In this document: piece after piece, positions 21,144 through 30,784 of the stretch
How positions within the stretch are numbered: the first letter of the stretch is position 1
Layout of the letters: the number at the start of each line of letters is the position of its first letter
Origin: Cordilura impudica
Lineage: Eukaryota > Arthropoda > Insecta > Diptera > Scathophagidae
Assembly (NCBI GenBank): GCA_963682025.1
Contig: OY821522.1
Location: 28,446,959-28,510,958 of the forward strand
Length of the DNA stretch: 64,000 nucleotides
Direction: 5' to 3'
Notes under the pieces: generated by a model
The model's database searches: none
What the model saw: the letters and a program-made list of their open reading frames with translations, nothing else
What the model was told of the DNA's origin: nothing
Made by a program: the position numbers and the translations under genes

Positions 21144-21311
21144 TTACAGCAATGGGATAAATGTGTGCTCGGAAACAGATTCTAAATGAAAATGCAAATA
21201 TTTACAATCAATGTTTGTAAATTTGAATTTAATTTCACTATCCGAAAGCAGCAAACATTTGGTGTCCAATATCTTCGAAATAAAGTTTTCGTTTTCAAGG
21301 CTTTGAACTTC
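21144..21311 (-). other. Open frame upstream of the 147-aa gene, possible decayed exon
   Basis: 55 codons open from GAAGTTCAAAGC to a TAA 1 nt before the ATG of the 147-aa gene. A second open stretch in another frame precedes it (about 21313-21420, ending RSSKP). The composition (ENENFISKIL, DTKCLLLSDSEI, HLESVSEHTF) looks protein-like. I do not recognise the family. It may be an upstream exon with an indel. Confidence 0.3.
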
Positions 21312-21749
21312 TTATAATAATAACATTAATATCTTCACCTTCTAAAACAATTTTCGTAATGAAATATATTTTGTTGTTGACACAGCAACAATTATCTGGG
21401 GACGAACTGATAGCTTAAGCTTTCGCAAATTACGGTTTTCAAATTGTTTCCATTAAAGCGTTCTTTTAAAAGTTGATATTTTTTGCCAACAGTTCTTTTT
21501 TTTAACCATCGAACTTCTTTCAATTATTCTATTTGATATTTGCGATAGAACGCAAGATCCTTTCTTCGCGAATTTTTTAATATTATAAATATAATTCTCA
21601 TACTTGAATGCGCTAAAGTTGTTTAATATGTTTCTTTAAAACAATTTAAACACTTTTCACTGTTTTGTACTTACATATAACTCAGAATTTTATATTTTTT
21701 CAATAAGATTTATTTCGAAAACGTTAATTATAATTTATAAATAAATATA
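21312..21749. other. Interval without supported gene
   Basis: AT-rich; no recognised repeat except the start of family 2 at its right end. Confidence 0.35.
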
Positions 21750-21787
21750 AACAAGTAAGAGTGTTAAATTCGGCTGTGCCGAATCTT

Positions 21788-22589
21788 TGTAATGATGTAA
21801 CATACGTATATGTATGAAAGTACACTCATTTGTATTTATTTAATTTTATTTTATTTCTAAATGAATGCACGTGTTATTTGTTTACGTTTATTTGTTTATG
21901 TTTATTTGTTTACATCTATTTGTTTACATTCATTTGTTTATATCCAAAATTCTCTAAGTACACATGCATTCATAGCTATACATACCATACATACCATAAA
22001 ATACACTAACCCCAAGTGAAGGGTTATATTACAATAAATTAGAATGTCGCTTAGTGAAATTAAACCCCACTTGTAGCGAGGTGACAAATTTATGCCAATG
22101 AACTTCAACAAAGTTGAAGAACGGAATGTCACTCAATTTTGAAGAAAAATATGAACTGATTTTTGAACGTGCACTGATTGGTCAGTTAAGCCCCACCTTC
22201 AAAAATCAATTAGAAACAAATGTGTATGATAGTATGTATGCATAAATAAAATAGGGATAGATATAATTATTCTAAGTAAAAGATCCCTTAATTTTTATAA
22301 TATATAAAGCCAAATTTTTGTAAAAATAAAATCAATCTTAATCATAGTTTTGAATTGGATTCACCAAGAAATAGAGTTGTTTTTATTGGCATAATCTGCC
22401 TACGAGCTCAAACTCTGGCATATCCTGCCTACATGTAAATTACATACAAATAAGTGCATCTAGCGTGCACACGTGCCTTGCTTTGAGGGAAGCATTTAAA
22501 AAACATTCCTCCTAAGATTGGACGGTTCTCACCAGTCTTAGCCACCCAATCTTTGTGTCCTTTCATACACCCTACCTAATAACACTATA
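21788..22589 (+). repeat. 5' LTR of mdg1/412-like element
   Basis: 802 bp, from TGTAATGATG to AACACTATA. It contains a 14-bp-periodic TGTTTAY array (21879-21941), a TATA-like box TATATAAAG (22301-22309) and AATAAA (22325-22330), so transcription probably starts shortly after 22330. The 64-aa minus-strand frame inside is repeated in the other LTR and is not a gene. The two differences from the 3' LTR are in GAACGGAATG versus GAATGGAATG and in TATGAACTG versus TATGAATTG. Confidence 0.93.
21879..21941 (+). promoter_or_regulatory. Array of five TGTTTAC/T motifs, 14-bp period
   Basis: TGTTTAC at 21879, 21907 and 21921 and TGTTTAT at 21893 and 21935: exactly 14 bp apart, in the U3 part of the LTR. 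TGTTTAC matches the forkhead (FOX) recognition core. The same array is at 28590-28652 in the 3' LTR. Regulation by a forkhead factor is inference. Confidence 0.5.
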
Positions 22590-22603
22590 TGGCGATCCTG
22601 GAA
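22590..22603 (+). other. Candidate primer binding site
   Basis: TGGCGATCCTGGAA directly follows the LTR end. It begins TGG, complementary to tRNA 3' CCA, and starts like the tRNA-Arg type PBS I associate with mdg1/412. The exact tRNA is not proven. Confidence 0.6.
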
Positions 22604-22702
22604 AACGAACCTGCAGAATCCTGAAAAAAAAAAGTTCATAAGGACAAACTCGGAATCTAACTAATACAACTCAAAACTGGTAAACCATCAACTAGTATCT
22701 AA

Positions 22703-23092
22703 ATGTCTGTCATCAGCGTAGAAGTTCTACCGCCGCTGAAGGACACCCCGTCAAAAGAAGACATCGACGCAATAATATTAAAATACGAAGCCTTAGTGAG
22801 TAAGGAACAGATTACAGAGGAGTACATCCCAGAAGGCATACCAGAAAACATACCAACATACAAGGCAACACCAAAAAACTATGGTCCGAGAGCGTTGACC
22901 ATAGAAGAGTATAGAAAAAGAACATCTGCACCACAATCTCTAGCAACCAAACAACAAAAACCAAAAAGGAGATCGAGAGGGGGTAAAAAGACCCGAATCG
23001 ACAAACAACGAAAGGAGTTTAGAAGGCTTATAGCAATCAGCAAGGGAGAGCAGAAACATCAATTCTACCAACAACTCAAGCTTCTGAACTAG
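22703..23092 (+). CDS. Small accessory ORF before gag, 129 aa, unknown function
   Basis: An intact ATG frame between the PBS and gag. The N-terminal half is acidic (PPLKDTPSKEDIDAII, EEYIPEGIPENIPTY). The C-terminal half is strongly basic (KQQKPKRRSRGGKKTR, DKQRKEFRRL), which suggests RNA binding or nuclear targeting. No zinc finger or other known domain. It is not continuous with gag: 141 bp of AT-rich non-coding sequence separates them. I do not recognise the family. Confidence 0.65.
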   Translation: MSVISVEVLPPLKDTPSKEDIDAIILKYEALVSKEQITEEYIPEGIPENIPTYKATPKNYGPRALTIEEYRKRTSAPQSLATKQQKPKRRSRGGKKTRIDKQRKEFRRLIAISKGEQKHQFYQQLKLLN

Positions 23093-23233
23093 AAAGATGA
23101 CCACACCTTTAGTAATAATTTATATTTATTTTGTAATTATTTTATGCTATTAAAACGGCAACTAGGATTTGAGCCGCAAATATTAAAAAATTAGATATGT
23201 AAATTAAATAAAACAAAAATTATTTTACTCTAA

Positions 23234-24460
23234 ATGGACAAATTTTATATTATACAAGACTTATTGAAAAACTTGAAGAAACAGCCAAATAGGAGATATA
23301 CACAAAAGACAATTAAAGCTAAATTACAACTTGTCAAGGAAATTAGTCAAGAAATAATAAGAGAAACTAAATTAGAAGAAAGGGAAAACATTTTTAGTAC
23401 ATTAATAAAACTAGAGAAGGAAATATCAAAACTATTAAGACCGATGGAAACAGAAGAACCCCAACCAGAGGGAGAAGAAAAAATAGAAACACATATAACA
23501 GAATTAGAACCAGAAATCGAAAACAATACAAACATGGCATCTTTCAATATAGAAACAGCTTTCAAGATAATCCCTGAATTCAAAGGTAATTTTCAAGAAC
23601 TCAAACCATTTCTGACAATAATAAAATTAATATACGACACCTTGAATGATACATCTAAACCAATTCTAATAAACTTTGTTATAAACGTAAAATGTAGTTT
23701 AACAGTTAGAACGGCAATTGGTTCCAACCCATTGTCAGATTTCAATTCTCTAAAAACATTGCTCACAAATAGGTATAAGAATAATCGAACAGTAAGTAAG
23801 ATACAGAACCTACTCTCTAGATTTCAACAACGAAATGATTCAATCAGCACCTATAGTGATAAAATTTTGAAGTTAATAGATGAACTAAACGAAGTGCAGG
23901 TACAAGAATTGAAATTAGAAAATGAGACAGAAATAGCCAATGTAAAAAAGATAAATGAACTATATTCGCTAAACATATTCAAACAAGGTCTGAATGAAAA
24001 ATATATAAGCACCATTTTTGCTGCACAACCAAAGACACTGAACGAAGCAGTTACTCTGGCCTTGAATGTAGAAAGTCATGTGGAAAATCAAATTATGTTC
24101 TTTAATAGAAATGGAAACAATCCGAATAGGAGAAATAATCAAAGACGTAATAATTCCAATCACAGCCTACAAAATAATAATACTGGTAGAAATTACAACA
24201 ATTCCAATAGATATCCTAACAACAATTATTCGAACAATTATAACAATAGTTCAAACAGAAACAATTATAACAGAAACAACTGCAATTCAGATAGGAATAA
24301 CCATTACGACAGAAATAATAACAATAATAACAATAACAATTCGAATAACCGGAATCATAATAATAATCAAAATCGTAGAAACAACAATAATAGCTCACGA
24401 AATATACACGTATTACAGGAAAACTTCCAGAGTCCGGAGGTGACTCGGGCGAACAATTAA
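23234..24460 (+). CDS. gag: gag of mdg1/412-like element
   Basis: 408 codons. The N-terminal part is charged and helical (RYTQKTIKAKLQLVKEISQE), then an acidic linker. The capsid-like core has AFKIIPEFKGNFQELKPFL, DFNSLKTLLTNRYKNN and FKQGLNEKYISTI. The last 110 residues are Asn-rich with scattered Arg and no CCHC knuckle, so nucleic-acid binding would rely on basic and Asn repeats. The ATG at 23234 is the first in a clean frame. The pol frame opens at 24394, overlapping gag by 67 nt in the -1 frame. Confidence 0.92.
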   Translation: MDKFYIIQDLLKNLKKQPNRRYTQKTIKAKLQLVKEISQEIIRETKLEERENIFSTLIKLEKEISKLLRPMETEEPQPEGEEKIETHITELEPEIENNTNMASFNIETAFKIIPEFKGNFQELKPFLTIIKLIYDTLNDTSKPILINFVINVKCSLTVRTAIGSNPLSDFNSLKTLLTNRYKNNRTVSKIQNLLSRFQQRNDSISTYSDKILKLIDELNEVQVQELKLENETEIANVKKINELYSLNIFKQGLNEKYISTIFAAQPKTLNEAVTLALNVESHVENQIMFFNRNGNNPNRRNNQRRNNSNHSLQNNNTGRNYNNSNRYPNNNYSNNYNNSSNRNNYNRNNCNSDRNNHYDRNNNNNNNNNSNNRNHNNNQNRRNNNNSSRNIHVLQENFQSPEVTRANN

Positions 24461-27400
24461 ATGCACCTTCCGGATATAATGAACACAAGGTATTTAACAT
24501 TACGGATAATATTACAAATTATATAGAATTAAAATATGAATTAGATAATAAATATCTAAGTTTTTTAGTGGACACTGGCGCTGACATATCTTTATGCAAA
24601 AAGAATGTTACTAATATAAATGAAACAATTGACGAAAACAATTGTTGTACATTGTCAGGCATTTCAAATGAATCTATTACCTCGTTAGGTACACTTGATA
24701 TGCATTTCAGCATATTTAACAAAAGTATTTCACACAAATTCCAAATAATAGAAGACGATTTTCCAATTAAAACAGATGGAATAATAGGTCGCGATATTTT
24801 AAACAAACTATTAGCTAAAATAGACTATGAAACTTTCACTATAACTTTTGTCGTTGGGAATGAAGAATATACCATACCTATGAAATCAAAAGTCTTAAAA
24901 GATTTTTTCATAACAATACCCAAACGTAGCGAAGTCATACATCAAGTTAACGTAAATTTAACGGAAGACAGTTTAGTTCTAAACAGACAATTAGAGGAAG
25001 GAGTATTTTTAAGTAATTGCATCATTCCAAAAGAAGGAATTGCTCATGTAAAAATACTTAACACAACTGATAAAGATGTGAAGCTTAAAAATATTGAATT
25101 CAACGTTGAGCCAATCTCTAATTATATTTGTGTAACTAGAAATAAACAGAATTTTACTAATACAGACAGAAAACGATTTGAGAAATTATTAGATACTTTA
25201 AATATTGATAGTAGAGATAATTATGCTAAAAATTCTCTAAATGAAATAATTGAAGAATATTCTGATATTTTTCATATGGAAGGAGACAAACTATCAGCTA
25301 ACAATTTTTATACACAACATTTGACTGTATCAGATGAAACACCTGTGTATATAAAAAATTATCGTTTGCCACAGACACAAATCGAGGAAATAAATCAACA
25401 GGTTAAAAAACTGTTTGACGATGATATAATAGAAAATTCGACTAGTGCCTACAACTCACCATTGCTTGTTGTACCAAAGAAGAACGATGGAGATAAGAAG
25501 AAATGGCGACTTGTAGTTGATTTTAGACAACTCAACAAAAAATTAGTAAATGACAAATTTCCATTAACAAAATTAGAAGATGTACTAGACAAACTGGGTA
25601 GAGCGAAATATTTTTCAACTTTAGATATGACTAGCTCTTTTCATCAAGTAATGTTAGATGAAAATTCTAGACATCATACTGCATTTTCAACATCAGATGG
25701 ACACTATCAATTTAAAAGATTACCTTTTGGATTGAAAATTTCATCGAATAGTTTCCAGCGAATGTTAACTATCGCACTTTCAGGTCTAGATAGCAAAGCT
25801 TTTCTTTACGTAGATGACATCATTATTTTTGGATGTAGTTTAAAACATCATAATGAAAACCTAATTAATGTTTTTGAAAGATTAAGAAAATATAATCTGA
25901 AACTAAACGCAAGTAAATGTGTATTTTTAAAATCTGAGGTCGTTTATTTAGGACACTTAATAACTAAAGACGGCATAAAAACTGATCCTGCAAAACATAA
26001 GACAATTGAAAATTATCCCGTTCCAAAAGATGCGGATGAAGTTCGACGATTTGTAGCATTTTGTAATTACTATAGAAGATTTATACCTCACTTTGCAGAT
26101 TTAACCAAATATCTGAATAATCTGTTAAAGAAAGGTCAAATATTCAACTGGTCTAACGAATGCCAAAAATCATTTGAAACTTTGAAAATGAAGTTAATTA
26201 ACCCACCTGTTTTGCAATATCCAGATTTTTCGAAAACATTTGTACTTACCACTGATGCATCAAACTATGCATTAGGAGCTATACTTTCGCAAGATAACAA
26301 CGGTAACGATTTACCAATATCATACGCAAGTAAATCACTTCAAAAACACGATTTAAACAAATCCGTAATAGAAAAAGAACTACTAGCTATTCACTGGTCC
26401 ATAAATTTTTTCCGACCATACCTGTACGGTAGAAAATTTACAGTAGTAACAGACCATAGACCACTCGTTTCGCTATTTTCACATAAAAATCCATCTTCTA
26501 AACTAACAAGAATTAGATTAGATTTATGTGATTACGACTTTGATATAGTTTACAAAAAGGGCAGCATGAACACTAATGCAGATGCGTTATCGAGAATTCA
26601 AATTAATTCTGATATTTTAAAAACAATGATTCCCACATGTAATGAAGAGGCAGTTAGCAAGAAATTATTACCCATCACAAGAAGTATGCAAGCAAGGCAA
26701 AATTTAATTCCTGAAAATAGAGACAGTACCAAAGATATTCATATATGGGAATGTACGTCCATTTCAGATGTCAACAATGTGCACAAAATGATGTTTTCTA
26801 TGAAGTTAGAATTCGGTCAAATTAATAAAGTTCAAGATGATTTTATCATAGGTTTTAACGATAATCCTACATGTCTAGACATGATTATGGAGAAATTAAT
26901 TACTTACATGAATAAAAATCGGATACGAGATCTCGCATTATCAGTAGATAATGAAATATTTGAACACGTGTCAATGAAAAGGTTTAAGGAAACCTACACG
27001 TCTATTTATAATAAAATGTTGAAAAGATTAAAGAATCTTTATTTGAATATTATTTTATATAAGCCTTTGCAAAGAATAGTAGATAAAGAAGTACAACTAA
27101 ATTTAATTAAAGAATATCATGATAGTCCAATTGGAGGACATCAAGGAATCAGAAGAACCATATTAAGATTAAAACAAAGATACATTTGGAAAAATATGAA
27201 CAAAATGATTAAGAAATACATTAATAATTGTGATTCATGCTTAAAGAATAAGCAAAATAGAAAGATAAAAGAAAAAATGCAAATTACTGACACGCCAGAC
27301 AATACTTTTGAGATAGTTACTATCGACACGATAGGTCCACTTAGGTTATCCAATAATTATAGATATATTCTCACGCTACAATGCGATTTAAGCAAATATG

Positions 27401-28110
27401 TTATAGCCTATCCTATGGAAACAAAGGAAGCTAGGAGCATTGCTCAAGTTTTAGTAGAACAATGCATACTCAAATATGGCACTTTTAAGATCTTGAAATC
27501 TGACAGAGGTACGGAATTTGCTAACCAATTACTAAATGAAATATGCAACATGTTGAAAATAGAACAGAAATTTTCCACTCCTTATCACCATCAAACAATA
27601 GGGTCTTTGGAAAGAAATCATAGAGTTCTAAACGAATACCTATTGAACTTCACAGAAAATGAAGAATGGGACTCTTGGATTCAATACTACACATTTGCAT
27701 ATAATACAACTCCACACGTAGATACAGGGTACACACCTTTTGAGCTAGTATTTGGTAAATTAGCGAGATTGCCCACAGACAAAATTACAGATAACAAGCC
27801 AATTTATAATTTAGAAAATTATGCAAATGAGTTCAAAGCTAGAATAGCATCGGCATTAGATAGAGCTAAAAAATTAATTAAAGTAGCAAAAGAGAAAAGA
27901 AAAATACAATATGATAGTTACACTAATGTTAGCAACTTTAAGATAGGATATTTAGTGTTAGTAAAATATGAGAGTAGAAGGAAAAACACTTGTCCTACTC
28001 ATGGTCCATATAAAATTATAAATACTGAAAAGGTAAATTCAACCTTAGATATAAAAGGAAACCTAAAAACATATCATAACAATACCTTAAAATTATATAA
28101 AAGTAAATGA
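24394..28110 (+). CDS. pol: pol of mdg1/412-like element (PR-RT-RNase H-IN)
   Basis: It has no ATG of its own near the start. The -1 frame is open from 24394 and is probably reached by ribosomal frameshift in the overlap, although no classical heptamer is obvious (GGAAAAC at 24418-24424 is the nearest). Protease LVDTGADISLC follows at about 24565; RT with LVVDFRQLNKK, FGLKISSNSFQRML and YVDD (25807-25818); RNase H with TTDASNYALGAIL, EKELLAIHWS and TDHRPLVSL; integrase HHCC (HDSPIGGHQG to CDSCLKNK), TIDTIGPL, SDRGTEF and HHQTIGSLERNH for the D,D,E triad. All catalytic residues are present. It ends 389 bp before the 3' LTR. Confidence 0.95.
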   Translation, partial: LTKYTRITGKLPESGGDSGEQLNAPSGYNEHKVFNITDNITNYIELKYELDNKYLSFLVDTGADISLCKKNVTNINETIDENNCCTLSGISNESITSLGTLDMHFSIFNKSISHKFQIIEDDFPIKTDGIIGRDILNKLLAKIDYETFTITFVVGNEEYTIPMKSKVLKDFFITIPKRSEVIHQVNVNLTEDSLVLNRQLEEGVFLSNCIIPKEGIAHVKILNTTDKDVKLKNIEFNVEPISNYICVTRNKQNFTNTDRKRFEKLLDTLNIDSRDNYAKNSLNEIIEEYSDIFHMEGDKLSANNFYTQHLTVSDETPVYIKNYRLPQTQIEEINQQVKKLFDDDIIENSTSAYNSPLLVVPKKNDGDKKKWRLVVDFRQLNKKLVNDKFPLTKLEDVLDKLGRAKYFSTLDMTSSFHQVMLDENSRHHTAFSTSDGHYQFKRLPFGLKISSNSFQRMLTIALSGLDSKAFLYVDDIIIFGCSLKHHNENLINVFERLRKYNLKLNASKCVFLKSEVVYLGHLITKDGIKTDPAKHKTIENYPVPKDADEVRRFVAFCNYYRRFIPHFADLTKYLNNLLKKGQIFNWSNECQKSFETLKMKLINPPVLQYPDFSKTFVLTTDASNYALGAILSQDNNGNDLPISYASKSLQKHDLNKSVIEKELLAIHWSINFFRPYLYGRKFTVVTDHRPLVSLFSHKNPSSKLTRIRLDLCDYDFDIVYKKGSMNTNADALSRIQINSDILKTMIPTCNEEAVSKKLLPITRSMQARQNLIPENRDSTKDIHIWECTSISDVNNVHKMMFSMKLEFGQINKVQDDFIIGFNDNPTCLDMIMEKLITYMNKNRIRDLALSVDNEIFEHVSMKRFKETYTSIYNKMLKRLKNLYLNIILYKPLQRIVDKEVQLNLIKEYHDSPIGGHQGIRRTILRLKQRYIWKNMNKMIKKYINNCDSCLKNKQNRKIKEKMQITDTPDNTFEIVTIDTIGPLRLSNNYRYILTLQCDLSKYVIAYPMETKEARSIAQVLVEQCILKYGTFKILKSDRGTEFANQLLNEICNMLKIEQKFSTPYHHQTIGSLERNHRVLNEYLLNFTENEEWDSWIQYYTFAYNTTPHVDTGYTPFELVFGKLARLPTDKITDNKPIYNLENYANEFKARIASALDRAKKLIKVAKEKRKIQYDSYTNVSNFKIGYLVLVKYESRRKNTCPTHGPYKIINTEKVNSTLDIKGNLKTYHNNTLKLYKSK

Positions 28111-28498
28111 AATTTTCAAGATATTAATAAGAAGAAATAAATATTATAAATAACATAAGAACTACAAGTTTGTAATAGAATTAAGATATATAAGAATCAA
28201 TTATAAAAATTGTAAAAAAAAAAAAAAAAAAAAAAAGGAAAATTATTAATCACTAAACACATAATCACATAATAAATTAAGTATATTATTAATATAGAAA
28301 TTACTCAATATATTGTATAGAATATTATTAAAACAAAAAGATTTTTTTAAATGACCATTAATTTTAAGACAAAAACAAAAATTTAAATAACCACTAATGT
28401 TAAGAAAAACAAATATAAATTATTTTATCAGATGAAATTCATAAATTTAGAAAAAAAAAAAAAAGAAAAACCCACAAATTTCATCTTAAGGGTATGGG
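28111..28498 (+). other. 3' non-coding part with A-runs, before 3' LTR
   Basis: No env gene. It contains a 22-A run near 28214-28236 and another A-rich run at 28450-28470. The bases before the LTR (AAGGGTATGGG) are the likely polypurine primer. Confidence 0.6.
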
Positions 28499-29300
28499 TG
28501 TAATGATGTAACATACGTATATGTATGAAAGTACACTCATTTGTATTTATTTAATTTTATTTTATTTCTAAATGAATGCACGTGTTATTTGTTTACGTTT
28601 ATTTGTTTATGTTTATTTGTTTACATCTATTTGTTTACATTCATTTGTTTATATCCAAAATTCTCTAAGTACACATGCATTCATAGCTATACATACCATA
28701 CATACCATAAAATACACTAACCCCAAGTGAAGGGTTATATTACAATAAATTAGAATGTCGCTTAGTGAAATTAAACCCCACTTGTAGCGAGGTGACAAAT
28801 TTATGCCAATGAACTTCAACAAAGTTGAAGAATGGAATGTCACTCAATTTTGAAGAAAAATATGAATTGATTTTTGAACGTGCACTGATTGGTCAGTTAA
28901 GCCCCACCTTCAAAAATCAATTAGAAACAAATGTGTATGATAGTATGTATGCATAAATAAAATAGGGATAGATATAATTATTCTAAGTAAAAGATCCCTT
29001 AATTTTTATAATATATAAAGCCAAATTTTTGTAAAAATAAAATCAATCTTAATCATAGTTTTGAATTGGATTCACCAAGAAATAGAGTTGTTTTTATTGG
29101 CATAATCTGCCTACGAGCTCAAACTCTGGCATATCCTGCCTACATGTAAATTACATACAAATAAGTGCATCTAGCGTGCACACGTGCCTTGCTTTGAGGG
29201 AAGCATTTAAAAAACATTCCTCCTAAGATTGGACGGTTCTCACCAGTCTTAGCCACCCAATCTTTGTGTCCTTTCATACACCCTACCTAATAACACTATA
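28499..29300 (+). repeat. 3' LTR of mdg1/412-like element
   Basis: 802 bp, same length and same ends as the 5' LTR, with two differences. Followed by the TCTT duplication. Confidence 0.95.
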
Positions 29301-29708
29301 TCTTTTATACCCTCCACCTCGGTTTGAGTCTTGATAATAAATGTAAAAAAAAAAAAACTCTCTCAATTTTTTTTATTAAAATATTGCCATATTTGGAAAA
29401 CATAGAGAATAAATTTATAATAATAAATATTCAAATTAGGGATGCCAAACGCAAAAAACCAAATGTCCCAAACATTTTAAATAAAATAATTTGTTCTCTT
29501 TATTTCGTGATCTCCACAGACGGACAGACGGACATCGCTATATCAACTCCGGTTGTTATAAGGATCACAAATATATATTTTTATGGGGTCCAAATTTTTT
29601 TTCTAATTATTACAAACGGAATGACAAACTTATATATACCCTCTGCACACTGGAGTGGAGGGTATAAAAAAGAACTAACCGAGAAAATTTTCCAACGCTT
29701 TATATCAA

Positions 29709-29870
29709 TTCAGACAAACTACCGACATGTCTTAACGAATTCGTTAAGATAAGGCTAAGTTGAGACAAACTACCGAAATGTCTTAACGAATTTGTTAAGG
29801 TAAGGCTAAGTTCAGACAAACTACCGAAATGTCTTAACGAATTCGTTACGAGATGTCGGTAGTTTAGAAA
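29709..29870. repeat. Three tandem 52-bp units with an inner palindrome
   Basis: AGACAAACTACCGAAATGTC recurs at about 29709, 29761 and 29813. Each copy is followed by CTTAACGAATTCGTTAAG or a one-base variant (a palindrome) and AAGGCTAAGTT. The right edge continues into GTCGGAACATTTGGTTTGGT, which matches 20011-20036 inverted. Confidence 0.75.
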
Positions 29871-29889
29871 AAGTCGGAACATTTGGTTT

Positions 29890-30060
29890 GGTGGGTTAGC
29901 ATTGTATAATTTTATGTATGTGTTAGTAGCAATTTAAAATGCAATTTACTCAAAATAACGGAAAAAATTTAAAAATTTGTAAATCTGCAAAACGGCTTAA
30001 AAGAAATACCTTTCAAATAATATACGTTTGGTCAAAATCGGTATAAAACGGTAGAACAAA
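29890..30060 (+). repeat. Repeat shared with 41520-41677
   Basis: GTATAATTTTATGTATGTG, TTTACTCAAAATAA, ATACCTTTCAAATAATATAC and GTTTGGTCAAAATCGG occur in the same order in both places. In the 41-kb copy it is joined to the R5 Helitron-like terminus, so this is probably the same family. Confidence 0.65.
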
Positions 30061-30217
30061 ACATCGCCTTGCCTATTAATATTATAGATATGCTTACGCT
30101 ATTGGTTTTTTTATAGAACGTTTAAGTGGTTGGTCATAAAACGATATTGCATTTTGTAGGAAGTAAATGACGAAAACAAAGTGAGCTTTTATAAATTTTT
30201 AAGGTAAAATTTAAAGG

Positions 30218-30416
30218 TAGCGTGCTCGCCTATCATGCGAGGGGTCGTGGGTTCGATTCCCACCAGAGGCTTTGGTCTGTCGCTGCAAAAAAAAAAAAAA
30301 AAATTAACACACTACTCCCTCTTTCCTCCTTAACCTATTTTCCTGAGATCAACACAATGCACTGCATCTGTAGGGGGCATCCCCTGAGTGTTGATTAATT
30401 AAAAAAAAAAAAACTT
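30218..30416 (+). mobile_element. tRNA-derived SINE-like element
   Basis: A tRNA-like head, 5'-truncated: GGTAGCGTGCTCGCC, an anticodon-arm-like CTCGC/GCGAG stem, then GGTTCGATTCCCACC, a perfect RNA polymerase III B-box (GGTTCGANTCC). The head is followed by an A-run, an unrelated body of about 100 bp and a final A-rich tail (30402-30414). The 5' acceptor arm and clear A-box are missing, so it is a SINE remnant and not a functional tRNA. Confidence 0.6.
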
Positions 30417-30417
30417 A

Positions 30418-30700
30418 TCGATTGAATAAACAACACACAAATGGTTGTCGTTTAGATAACAACAACAGCTGACTTTTAGCAATAGCGAATATCGTTTAAA
30501 ACTTACTGAATACCAAAATCGACAATTTTTAACGATTCGATTATCGTTAAAAGAAGTTACTGAATCGCGCTACTGGTTGTTTGTTTTTAATATCGTTTAA
30601 AACTTACTGAATACCAAAATCGACAATTTTTAACGATTCGATTATCGTTAAAAGAAGTTACTGAATCGCGCTACTGGTTGTTTGTTTTTATAAAATAAAC
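30418..30700 (+). repeat. Repeat R7 with an internal exact 101-bp tandem duplication
   Basis: AATATCGTTTAAAACTTACTG starts at 30488 and again at 30589, and the 101-bp unit ending GTTGTTTGTTTTTA is the same in both. The unit contains the palindromic pair TTTTTAACGATTCGATTATC and GTTAAAAG. A single-unit relative lies at 51051-51235. Confidence 0.75.
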
Positions 30701-30784
30701 TAAAAATAAAAATATCACTGGGGAGATGTATAAATATCTGATAATTAAAGTTTTTCACTTTTTTTCATTATTATTAATTAACTA

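Larger units (their letters stand above)
21788..29300 (+). mobile_element. Complete mdg1/412-like LTR retrotransposon, 7513 bp
   Basis: Two 802-bp LTRs (21788-22589 and 28499-29300) that differ at two positions by my reading. A 4-bp target duplication TCTT flanks it (21784-21787 and 29301-29304). PBS, a small ORF, gag and pol follow in order with no stops; there is no env. RNase H-region wording (NPSSKLTRIRLDL, NADALSRI) and the TGTA LTR start resemble the mdg1/412 lineage of Ty3/gypsy. Near-identical LTRs and open frames make this the youngest large element in the window and possibly active. Confidence 0.95.
21750..29668 (-). mobile_element. Helentron-like repeat, family 2, copy a (split by LTR element)
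   Basis: Left piece 21750-21787 is AACAAGTAAGAGTG plus the hairpin ATTCGGC/GCCGAAT. Right piece 29301-29668 has TATACCCTCCACC, CAGACGGACAGACGGACATC (GTCY microsatellite on the minus strand) and the end CCCTCTGCACACTGG paired with GGAGGGTATA. Read on the minus strand it opens with a TATACCC hairpin and closes with a hairpin and TTACTTGTT, the same plan and the same final bases as family 1. The mdg1-like element lies inside with TSD TCTT. Confidence 0.78.

Noticed and set aside
21938..22132. 64-aa minus-strand frame in both LTRs
   Set aside because: Present only because the LTR is duplicated; no support for coding.
24216..24500. Minus-strand Tyr/Cys-rich 94-aa frame
   Set aside because: Antisense shadow of the Asn-rich gag tail.
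30218..30275. Functional tRNA gene
   Set aside because: The 5' acceptor arm and A-box are missing and a SINE body follows, so it is a SINE head and not a tRNA.
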